Of a stretch of DNA of 64,000 nucleotides, positions 33,331 through 40,520 are shown piece after piece. A model generated the notes under the pieces. It saw only the letters and a list, made by a program, of their open reading frames with translations. It had not been told where the DNA came from and ran no database searches. The stretch's first letter is position 1. Each line of letters starts with the position of its first letter. Both the position numbers and the translations under genes were made by a program. Source of the DNA: JADJOY01 sp016713535 [NCBI: Deltaproteobacteria bacterium] (GTDB lineage Bacteria; JADJOY01); the NCBI GenBank assembly GCA_016713535.1, contig JADJOY010000018.1, forward strand, positions 110,291 through 174,290, given 5' to 3'.

Positions 33331-34281
33331 TCAATACATTCGTTGGGGTTGGCGGTCCGGCGTTTGCGCCGGATCAGCCGGTGCGCCGGGGCAGGTCAGC
33401 TCGATCGTAGCCCTGGCGCGGAACTCGATCGACGTCCCCGGCAACCACGCGATCATCTCGACCTCGTGAGCGCCGGGCTCGGTGCCGAACGCGGGCTCGG
33501 CGTTGCCGCGCCCCGGCGAGCACCGCGCGAAGATGCGTTCTCGCCCAGGACCGGTCCAGCTCTCTCCTGGCGCAAGGCGTCCGCACAGTGACGATGTCGG
33601 CCGCCACGGCTCACCAGCGCTGAGCGTGGAGAAAAGCAGCGCCTGTTTGAAACGGTCGGCGGCAGGCGCCAGCTCGAGCTTGACGTCGCGAACGGCCGAG
33701 CGGGCGGTCGTGGAGCAACTTCCCGCGAAGGTGGTCACCGTCAGCTCGCGGAGGTCCTGCGGGCCGACCCGAAGCCAGGTCGTCGAGGAGTCGAAATCGA
33801 GAGGCTCATCCGCCACCGAAACATCGACGACGAGCTCGCGTCGCTCGTCATCGGACGGTCCGGGTTCCATCGCACCGGGCACGAACCAGGGAAGTGTCTT
33901 CGCGCGGAATCGATAGGTGGCTCCTGGGATCAAGCCTTCAGCCGGTCGGATCAGCCAGACCACCTCGTCCCACCGCCCTCCCACGCCGTGGACCTCCTCC
34001 GTGTCCAACGTTACGACGTCGAAGTCGAGGGGTCGGGGTGCGATTCCATCGGTTCGCTCCACGCTGAAGCGGGACTTCGCGGGCGTGCCCTCCGTATCGC
34101 CGCGCCGTGAGTCGACCGTGCCCCACCACGGCACACCGACGGCATTGGCGGGAAGGAGCGCTCCCGTCCCGACGAGGAACCGGTCATCGTGGCCTCCGCA
34201 GCTGCACGCGTGCGTGAGGCCCGGGGCGCTCACCAGCCACGCCACGGCCACGAGCGCGATTCCCCGAAGTCGCTCACCCAT
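33331..34281 (-). CDS. Exported protein of unknown function
   Basis: The 316-residue product has a signal peptide (about 1-26, ending LTHACSCGGHD; either cleavage or a Cys-rich mature N-terminus). The body is beta-rich with several Trp residues and Cys pairs, for example WGTVDSRRGD, GATYRFRAKTLPWF, and a C-terminal EFRARATIELTCPG. It looks like an extracellular all-beta protein. Base composition is less GC-rich than the flanks, hinting at acquired DNA. Its start overlaps the end of hicB by eight bases on the same strand. No family is recognised. Confidence 0.6.
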   Translation of the reverse strand: MGERLRGIALVAVAWLVSAPGLTHACSCGGHDDRFLVGTGALLPANAVGVPWWGTVDSRRGDTEGTPAKSRFSVERTDGIAPRPLDFDVVTLDTEEVHGVGGRWDEVVWLIRPAEGLIPGATYRFRAKTLPWFVPGAMEPGPSDDERRELVVDVSVADEPLDFDSSTTWLRVGPQDLRELTVTTFAGSCSTTARSAVRDVKLELAPAADRFKQALLFSTLSAGEPWRPTSSLCGRLAPGESWTGPGRERIFARCSPGRGNAEPAFGTEPGAHEVEMIAWLPGTSIEFRARATIELTCPGAPADPAQTPDRQPQRMY

Positions 34282-34513
34282 GCGCGATGCGTTCGATCTC
34301 GGTGACCACCGCTTCACGGAGCGGCATCGCCACATCCTCGGCGAGCTCGAAGTCCGAGGAGTCGAGGGCGAGCTCGACGGCATCGCGCACCATGCGGCGA
34401 GCCTCGCGGAGCGAGTTTCCTTCGGTGAACACTCCGAGCTCGGGACACTCGGCGAGCCATCCGCCGTCGTGGGTCTCGTCGTCGTAGCGATACGTCACCT
34501 TGTGCCGCGCCAT
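34274..34513 (-). CDS. hicB: HicB-family antitoxin
   Basis: This 79-residue antitoxin of a HicAB toxin-antitoxin pair has the HicB ribonuclease-H-like fold: VTYRYDDETHDGGWLAECPELGVFTEGNSLREARRMVRDAVELAL. HicB neutralises the HicA mRNase and often autoregulates. ATG 34513 follows AGAAGGAACTGCA, a good ribosome-binding site. There is no clear C-terminal DNA-binding domain. It overlaps the 3' end of hicA by 19 bases. Confidence 0.8.
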   Translation of the reverse strand: MARHKVTYRYDDETHDGGWLAECPELGVFTEGNSLREARRMVRDAVELALDSSDFELAEDVAMPLREAVVTEIERIAHG

Positions 34514-34718
34514 TGCAGTTCCTTCTGCAGCCATCGTGCGCCGAGGCAGGACGAGATCTGCTTCTCGATACTGCGAATGGTACCAGGGAGGATGTCGCCC
34601 GCACTGGGATGACCGCCTGGCAGCCTGCTGGGTGCCGTACCATGAGATGAGATCCCGTCGGCCGGATCTCTTCGCAACCCAGCCGTCGCAGGATGCGTCG
34701 GAGCGACGTGCTGTTCAT
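34495..34718 (-). CDS. hicA: HicA-family mRNA interferase, frameshifted
   Basis: The N-terminal part, LRRILRRLGCEEIRPTGSHLMVRHP, contains the conserved catalytic His in GSH. The continuation, GDILPGTIRSIEKQI, is in another frame. The break lies near 34603-34613; one more base in the short CCC run (GGG on the coding strand) would give VIPVRGDILPGTIRS. The toxin would have about 74 residues, a normal length. If the frameshift is genuine the toxin is dead, which is a common fate; if not, the module is complete. The gene precedes and overlaps hicB. Confidence 0.7.
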
Positions 34719-34952
34719 GCGCGATTCGCCTCGGGCGTCTCGCCTCCGAGCACGAGCCATGCCTACCAGCGAAGGCCGAAATGACTGAGGATCTCGAGCG
34801 CGTGGGTGCTGCAACTGCGCCCTGGTGATCGCAGTCACCGCGTCCGCGCCGCCGCAGTGGCAGCGGCGCCGTGACGCCGTTGCAGGGGTCGCCGGAAGCG
34901 TGGCATTCCCTCGCCACGCTGGGCCGCCGAGGGACCGGCCGGCCTCCAGGCC

Positions 34953-36998
34953 TCAGATCAAGCCGGCGCGCCTGAGCAGCGCGTCGGGGTCGGGGTCGCG
35001 GCCGCGGAAGCGGCGGTAGAGCTCGGCGGGCGCTTCGGTGTCGCCGCGCTCCAGGATCTCGGCGCGGAACTTGTCCGCGACCTCGCGCGAGAAGATGCCG
35101 CGCTCCTTGAAGTACTCGAAGGCGTCGGCGTCGAGGACCTCGGCCCACTTGTAGCCGTAGTAACCGGCCGCGTAGCCGCCCGCGAAGATGTGTCCGAAAC
35201 GCACCGACATGTTGGCGCCGGGGATGGCGGGCAGCAGGTCGGTCTCGCGCACGGCGTCGTTCTCGAAGGCCTCGACGTCGACCTGCTCGGGGCTCGCGTC
35301 GACCCAGCGCTCGTGCCCGTACCAGGCGAGGTCGAGGAAGCCGAAGCGGAGCTGGCGGATCATCTGGTACGCGGCGTGGAAGCGACTCGACGCGACCAGC
35401 TTGTCGACGACCTCGTCCGGGACCAGGTCGCCGGTCTGCCAGTGGCGCGCGAAGAGCGCGAGACAGTCCTTCTCGACGATCCAGTTCTCGAGGATCTGCG
35501 ACGGCAGCTCGACGAAGTCGCGGTACACGTTGGTCCCGCCGAGGCTGCGGTAGGTACAGCGTGACAGCAGCCCGTGGAGCGCGTGCCCGAACTCGTGGAA
35601 GAGCGTCCGCACCTCCTCGAACGTGAGCAGCGATGGCGTGCTCCCGACCGGCTTGGTGAAGTTGCACACGATGCTCACGTGTGGACGCACGTCGGTGGCG
35701 CCGTCGCGGCGCTGGTCGCGGAAGCGCGTGCACCACGCGCCACCGTTCTTGGTCTCGCGCGGGAAGAAGTCCGTGTAGAGGAGCCCGAGGTGGCGTCCCT
35801 CGCGAAGTACCTCGAACGAGCGCACCTCGGGAGCGTAGACGGGTAGGTCCGGGAGCTCGCGGAACTCGAGGCCGTAGAGCCGCCGCGCGAGCTCGAACAC
35901 GCCGTCGACCACCTGCGTGAGCGGGAAGTAGGGCCGGAGCGCCTCGGACTCGAGATCGAAGCGCGCCTCCTTGAGCTTGTTCGACCAGTGGGCGTAGTCC
36001 CACGGCAGGATCTCGGCAGGCCCGCCACGCTCGGCCGCGAAGGACGCCAGCTCGGCCATTTCGGCGAGAGCGGCCGGCTTGCTGCGCACGAGCAGCTTGC
36101 GCAGGAACGCCTCCACGTTCTCCGGTGTCTCGGCCATGCGCTCTTCGAGCTGGAAATGGGCGTGTGACCGGTAGCCGAGCAGCCGTGCTCGGGAGAGCCG
36201 GAGCGCCGCGATCCGTCGCACCAGGTCCACGTTCGAGTGCGCGCCGTGGAGCGCGCGCGAGAAGTACGCCCGCCACAGGCGCTCACGCAGCGCGCGGCTG
36301 GTGGCGTAGCGCATGAACCCGAGGAAGCTCGGCTCGTGAAGGGTGATCACCCAGGTGCCGGGCTTGCCGCGCTCCACGGCGGTGGCGCGAGCGGTCTCGC
36401 GCGCCGACTCGGGGAGCCCGTCGAGATCGCTCTCCTCGCTCAGCACCAGCTCGTAGGCGTTGGTGTCGTTGAGGAGGTTCTCGGCGAAGCCCGCGCCGAG
36501 CGTCGAGAGCTCGTCGTCGATGCGGCGCAGCTCGGCCTTGGCGGCGGCGTCGAGGAGCCCGCCGTTGCGCTGGAACATCCGGTACGTCTGGTCGAGGAGC
36601 CGGCGCTGCTCGTCGTCGAGCTCGCCGGGCTCCCGGTGGACCGCCTCGATGCGCTCGAAGAGCGCGGTGTCGAGGGCGATGTCGCTAGAAAGCGCCATCA
36701 GCTTGGGGTTGAGGACGCGCGCGAGCGCGTGCATGGCTGCGTCGCCGTGGGCGACCTGCAGGCTGTGGTAGAGGCCCGCGAGCTCGTCGACGCGGAGCGT
36801 CGCGCCCTCGAGCGCGGCGATGGTGTTGGCGAAGTCGGGCCGCCGCGGGTCGCGGTTGATGGACTCGAGGGCGCCGCGCGCGTCGGCGAGCGCTGCGTCG
36901 AGGGCCGGCTCGAAGTGCTCGACCCGGACCAAGTCGAACGGTACTGCGCCGAACTCGAGCTCCGGCGGCGCGAGCAGCGGATTGGGGACCGAGGTCAT
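34953..36998 (-). CDS. M3 family oligopeptidase (PrlC/Dcp type)
   Basis: This 681-residue cytoplasmic zinc metallopeptidase degrades short peptides, including cleaved signal peptides. The HEFGHALH zinc motif is at residues 468-475 with the downstream Glu in NVYRDFVELPSQILENW. The C-terminal substrate-binding part has GHIFAGGYAAGYYGYKWAEVLDADAF, a hallmark of oligopeptidase A/Dcp. Length matches the family. It stands upstream of nothing obvious. The interval 34719-34952 holds no supported gene or signal. Confidence 0.92.
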   Translation of the reverse strand: MTSVPNPLLAPPELEFGAVPFDLVRVEHFEPALDAALADARGALESINRDPRRPDFANTIAALEGATLRVDELAGLYHSLQVAHGDAAMHALARVLNPKLMALSSDIALDTALFERIEAVHREPGELDDEQRRLLDQTYRMFQRNGGLLDAAAKAELRRIDDELSTLGAGFAENLLNDTNAYELVLSEESDLDGLPESARETARATAVERGKPGTWVITLHEPSFLGFMRYATSRALRERLWRAYFSRALHGAHSNVDLVRRIAALRLSRARLLGYRSHAHFQLEERMAETPENVEAFLRKLLVRSKPAALAEMAELASFAAERGGPAEILPWDYAHWSNKLKEARFDLESEALRPYFPLTQVVDGVFELARRLYGLEFRELPDLPVYAPEVRSFEVLREGRHLGLLYTDFFPRETKNGGAWCTRFRDQRRDGATDVRPHVSIVCNFTKPVGSTPSLLTFEEVRTLFHEFGHALHGLLSRCTYRSLGGTNVYRDFVELPSQILENWIVEKDCLALFARHWQTGDLVPDEVVDKLVASSRFHAAYQMIRQLRFGFLDLAWYGHERWVDASPEQVDVEAFENDAVRETDLLPAIPGANMSVRFGHIFAGGYAAGYYGYKWAEVLDADAFEYFKERGIFSREVADKFRAEILERGDTEAPAELYRRFRGRDPDPDALLRRAGLI

Positions 36999-37014
36999 CG
37001 CGGCGCGCCTCCTC

Positions 37015-37686
37015 TCATCGCAGGATGGCGTAGCTGTCGGCGTAGATGAGCTGGGTCGAGAGCCACAGCCCCCAGATCGGGAAGATGAACCACAGCCCGT
37101 TCGAGCTGCCCACGAAGCTCGCGATCATCGCCTTCGAGTAACCGACGTGGCAGCGGTTGTTGAAGAACTGGAAGAAGTACACGATCGTCCCGTAGAGCAT
37201 CTGCCAGTACATCGCGATGCCGATGATGCCGAGCGCGCGCGCCGGGATGATCTCGAAGGTCATGCCGAAGGCGGTGAGCAGCGCCGGCAGCACCGTCGAC
37301 CAGCCGTTGCCGACGTCGATGTTCCAGCCGAACGCGCGGCGGTCGGCGTAGCCGGGGTCGAAGAGCGCGTAGCTCGACCAGATCCCGGTCCAGTGGTGGA
37401 AGCGGAACACCTCCTTCAGGGGGATGCGCTTCGTCATGACCTCGTTGACCCGCTCGGTCACGCGGCCCTTGTAGGAGACCTTGGTCTCCTCGTATTCGCG
37501 GCGGATCTGGTCGGCGCACGCGTGCAGCGCGAGCTCCCAGAAGTTCACCAGCACGTTGATGACCAGGAAGAAGGCCAACGCGGCCTGGTGGACGTTGAAC
37601 GCGCCGTGGACGAGGGCATGCAGACCGGTGTGGAACACGGTGCCGCCGCCGATCACGACGAGGATGACGAGCCACGCTGAAACCAT
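37015..37686 (-). CDS. Multi-pass membrane protein of unknown function
   Basis: The 223-residue protein has about five membrane segments: residues 3-20, 32-52, about 120-150, about 155-175, and a C-terminal LWFIFPIWGLWLSTQLIYADSYAILR. Conserved-looking motifs are HTGLHALVHGAFNVHQ and FRFHHWTGIWSSYALFDPGYADR. Weak resemblance to EXPERA-type sterol-isomerase-like domains is possible but unproven. ATG 37686 is preceded by GGAG. It ends 16 bp before the peptidase gene, with which it may share a transcript. Confidence 0.7.
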   Translation of the reverse strand: MVSAWLVILVVIGGGTVFHTGLHALVHGAFNVHQAALAFFLVINVLVNFWELALHACADQIRREYEETKVSYKGRVTERVNEVMTKRIPLKEVFRFHHWTGIWSSYALFDPGYADRRAFGWNIDVGNGWSTVLPALLTAFGMTFEIIPARALGIIGIAMYWQMLYGTIVYFFQFFNNRCHVGYSKAMIASFVGSSNGLWFIFPIWGLWLSTQLIYADSYAILR

Positions 37687-37767
37687 GAGAGCGCTCCGTT
37701 GGAAGGTGGACGAGCGGGACGGGACGGTCGGAAACCCGGCGCCATCGCATACCACGCGACGCGGGCG

Positions 37768-38454
37768 TCAGCCGAGGGCGGCGAGCAGCTCGTCGAGGCC
37801 GCGGATCACCGTCGGCGCGGGGGGGTGGCGGCGCAACCGGCTCGACCGCGCGCTCCACCCGGTGCGATCGATGAGCACCGCCGCGCCGTAGCCGGCGGCG
37901 CGGGCCGGCACTACGTCGCGGTCGAGGCTGTCGCCGATCATCACCAGCCGCGAGGGCGATAGCCCGAGCTCGGCCGCGGCGGCCGCGAAGAACGCCGTGT
38001 CGGGCTTGGCGAGCCCGTGGACGTAGGAGAGCACCAGGGCGTCGAAGCGCTCGAGGAGGCCGCTCGCCGAGACGGCGTCCATGCCAAACGACTGGGTGTT
38101 CGAGAGCAGCGCGAGGGGGAACCGGCCGGCGAGGGCGTCGAGGGTGGGGAGGACGTCGTCGTAGAGGCGGGCCGAGTGGCTGGATCGCTGCCACAGGGCG
38201 CGGAGCTGGTCGCGGTTCGAGGCGGTGCGGCCGACGAGGCGCTCGACGTGGTCGAGAGCGTGATCCACGTCTCGGTAGGGCTGCGACATCAGCGGATCCT
38301 CGACGAGACGGCGCTCGGCGGGCACCCGTGGGTCGAACCCGAAGGCGTGGACGGTGGCGTCGAACGGGTTCGCGGGCAGGTCGTCGAAGGCGAGGGTCTG
38401 CCACAGATCGAAGACGAGGGCGGGGCCCTCGTCGAGGACGGCCTTCGGGATCAC
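37768..38454 (-). CDS. HAD-superfamily hydrolase
   Basis: The 228-residue enzyme has the HAD core: motif I FDLWQTL (nucleophile Asp16), motif II ALLSNTQ, Lys in GLAKPDTAFF, and motif IV VMIGDSLDRDVVPARAAGYGAAVLI. The second Asp usual in phosphatases (DxD) is replaced by Trp. In this respect it resembles haloacid-dehalogenase-type and uncharacterised HADs, not sugar phosphatases. The substrate is unknown. It is 81 bp upstream of the membrane-protein start on the same strand. Confidence 0.82.
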   Translation of the reverse strand: MIPKAVLDEGPALVFDLWQTLAFDDLPANPFDATVHAFGFDPRVPAERRLVEDPLMSQPYRDVDHALDHVERLVGRTASNRDQLRALWQRSSHSARLYDDVLPTLDALAGRFPLALLSNTQSFGMDAVSASGLLERFDALVLSYVHGLAKPDTAFFAAAAAELGLSPSRLVMIGDSLDRDVVPARAAGYGAAVLIDRTGWSARSSRLRRHPPAPTVIRGLDELLAALG

Positions 38455-38554
38455 GGTGAGGATCGGGGCGCGGGGACCGACAATCGATTGACGATCGTCG
38501 ACAATCCGTTGGCGAAGAGCTGGGGTGGAGGGCCGAGGCCCCGCCCAGGAAGGC

Positions 38555-39331
38555 TCAGAGCCGCGCGCCCACCAGCCTTCCGTTGCGGAAGAAGAGGCGC
38601 TGCGCGACTGCGTCGCCGTTCTCGTCGAGCTTGGTGTAGAGCCACTTCGCGATCGTCGCGCCGTCGCGGGTCCGCGTCAGCACCTTGTGCGGATCGCCCC
38701 ACTTCAGCACCGCCTCGACCTCGCTGACACCGCGCTGCACCTGCTCGGCGGCGATGCGTTTGCGGTGGCGACCCCCGAGCCGCGTGGCGCGCTGCTTGAG
38801 GGTGGCGAGGAAGTCGAGCCCGGGCTCGGCGCGGCGCTCGTGGAAGAGCTCGATCCGGCGGCGGAGGAAGTGCAGCGGCTGGAGCGTGGTGTTGGCCGAC
38901 ATTCGGTTGATCTCGGCGAACACCGGGAAGCGCCGTACGAGCTGCCCCGGCGAGAGCCGGTGCTGGCGGTGGATCGGCTCGAGGAGCGGATCGGGCGCGA
39001 TGCCCACCAGCGCCACGTCGTTCGCCTGCTGCTCGATCTCGACGTACGGGAAAAAGCTGTCTTTCAGGTAGTTCTTGGTCAGGTTCGGGTGCAGGAAGTG
39101 GTGCCCCAGCTCGTGGAGCAGCGCGAACACCCGCTGGTTCGGGGTCAGGCTCTCGTCGATGAAGATCGTCGGGACGTCGTGGACCCGGACGTAGAGCCCG
39201 TGGCAGTTGAGCTTGCGGACGCTCAGGGTGATCGATTCCCGTTCGCAGATGTACTCGAGGTCCTCGAGATCCAGCGGTCGCTTGTTGAAGAACGGGTAGC
39301 GTTCCTCGAACGGGAAGTGCGGCTGCTGCAT
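38555..39331 (-). CDS. ImmA/IrrE-family metallo-endopeptidase
   Basis: This 258-residue zinc peptidase has HELGHHFLHP with His73, Glu74 and His77. Families of this type (ImmA, IrrE, RadR-like) cleave a cognate XRE repressor. It follows an XRE regulator by 31 bp, as expected for such a pair. The C-terminal half (about 110-258) has no recognised domain but is basic and helical, ending RNGRLVGARL. It is typical of mobile-element or stress-response modules; no other phage gene is adjacent. Confidence 0.88.
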   Translation of the reverse strand: MQQPHFPFEERYPFFNKRPLDLEDLEYICERESITLSVRKLNCHGLYVRVHDVPTIFIDESLTPNQRVFALLHELGHHFLHPNLTKNYLKDSFFPYVEIEQQANDVALVGIAPDPLLEPIHRQHRLSPGQLVRRFPVFAEINRMSANTTLQPLHFLRRRIELFHERRAEPGLDFLATLKQRATRLGGRHRKRIAAEQVQRGVSEVEAVLKWGDPHKVLTRTRDGATIAKWLYTKLDENGDAVAQRLFFRNGRLVGARL

Positions 39332-39362
39332 GGTGGCGAGCTCGGTCCTCGAAACGCGCCGG

Positions 39363-39734
39363 TCAGCTCCCGCGAAGCTGGCGACGCTTGGCTTCGGCGA
39401 TCAGGATCGCATCCGCGATGGCGTTCCGCCACAACTCTTTTTCGACCTCGTCCTCGGCCTCGCGATACCCCATCGCGAGCGCCGTGAGTTGCGGGACGTT
39501 GTCGTAGTCGAAGTCACGGGGCAGCGGGTTGTGAGACAGGCCCAGCAAGTAGTCGACACTGGTATTCAAGAAGCGAGCCATCTGCTGGAGATGGTGCGTT
39601 CCTGGGTCGCGCTTCTGTTTCGTCCACTGGGACACCGTCGTCTCGGACACTCCGAGAAACGATGCGAGGCGCTTCTGGTCGAGGCTCCTGCGCTTGAGCA
39701 GGACCTTGAGCCGTTCGCCCTGGAACTCGTTCAT
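39363..39734 (-). CDS. XRE-family repressor paired with ImmA
   Basis: The 123-residue protein has an N-terminal Cro/C1-type HTH (about residues 6-60: RLKVLLKRRSLDQKRLASFLGVSETTVSQWTK). A helical C-terminal region (about 75-123) probably mediates dimerisation and recognition by the peptidase. The promoter in front of it has an inverted operator-like repeat, so autoregulation is likely. The gene heads an operon with the ImmA peptidase. Confidence 0.88.
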   Translation of the reverse strand: MNEFQGERLKVLLKRRSLDQKRLASFLGVSETTVSQWTKQKRDPGTHHLQQMARFLNTSVDYLLGLSHNPLPRDFDYDNVPQLTALAMGYREAEDEVEKELWRNAIADAILIAEAKRRQLRGS

Positions 39735-39795
39735 GACCCGAACCCTCCCTCAGGGGTGCCGATCCACTGTATTCCCACGATTTGCATCGGGTCAA
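39734..39795 (-). promoter_or_regulatory. XRE promoter with inverted operator repeat
   Basis: On the minus strand TTGACC (-35, plus coordinates 39790-39795) and TACAGT (-10, 39766-39771) are 18 bp apart. TCGGGTCA at 39787-39794 overlaps the -35 box. Its inverted copy TGACCCGA at 39734-39741 overlaps the start codon. Two such half sites are what an autoregulating XRE dimer would need. Confidence 0.6.
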
Positions 39796-39904
39796 CCGCC
39801 GGCGGCCCTCTAGCGGATTGGTAAACCGGCGTCGGTGTAGGGACACGATCTGTCGACACCCTGGTAGACTCGCGGCGATCGGCGGCCGAACCGAGGAGGG
39901 CTCG

Positions 39905-40501
39905 ATGACATCGACGCGACGGTTGGGGCGAGTGGCGGGCACGATCGCGATCGGAGCCGGCTTGTGGATGGGCTCGGTTGCGTCCTCGGCCGCCGGTTTG
40001 TGGCAGTGGACGGACGGGGCGGGTCATGTGCACAAGTCCCGCTCGCTCGAAGACGTCCCCGAGGCCTTTCGCGCCACCGCCACCGAGCTCCCGGGTGGCC
40101 CGTCCGCGAGTCCGTCGGCTGGACCCACGGTGCCCGCCCCTCGGACGGAGCCCGCCGCGCCGGCGCGTCGTCCACCGCCCCCGCAGACCTCACCCGCCTC
40201 CGGCGCCGTCGCCGTGGACGAGGTGGCGGAGGCCGCCACCGACCGCGACGGTCACGACCGCGCGTGGTGGGAGTCCCAGGTGGTTCAGACGCGCCAGGAG
40301 ATCAACGACCTCGAGGTCAAGCTCGAGCACCTCAAGTCGGAAGGCATCCGCTCACCGATCGTTCGCAAGGAGCGCGAGGCCCGCAGGGAGTTCGCGAAGA
40401 CGCAAGACGAACTCGAGAAGGCCAAGGGCAAGCTCCAGGTCGATCTTCCGGAGGCGGCGGCCAAGGCGGGTGCGCCAGCGTCGTGGCTCGTCGTGAACTG
40501 A
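39905..40501 (+). CDS. DUF4124-domain exported protein with coiled coil
   Basis: The 198-residue protein has a signal peptide (about 1-30). The DUF4124 segment GLWQWTDGAGHVHKSRSLEDVPEAFR (about 31-56) is a small envelope domain. A Pro/Ala-rich linker (60-105) and a charged coiled coil follow (about 120-180, VVQTRQEINDLEVKLEHLKS ... KTQDELEKAKGKLQ). GAGGAGGG precedes the ATG at 39905, and TAGACT at 39865 is a possible -10. A peptidoglycan- or outer-membrane-associated role is inferred from the domain order. It is 19 bp before the next gene. Confidence 0.75.
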   Translation: MTSTRRLGRVAGTIAIGAGLWMGSVASSAAGLWQWTDGAGHVHKSRSLEDVPEAFRATATELPGGPSASPSAGPTVPAPRTEPAAPARRPPPPQTSPASGAVAVDEVAEAATDRDGHDRAWWESQVVQTRQEINDLEVKLEHLKSEGIRSPIVRKEREARREFAKTQDELEKAKGKLQVDLPEAAAKAGAPASWLVVN

Positions 40502-40520
40502 CCGCGGGACCGTGCTCGCC

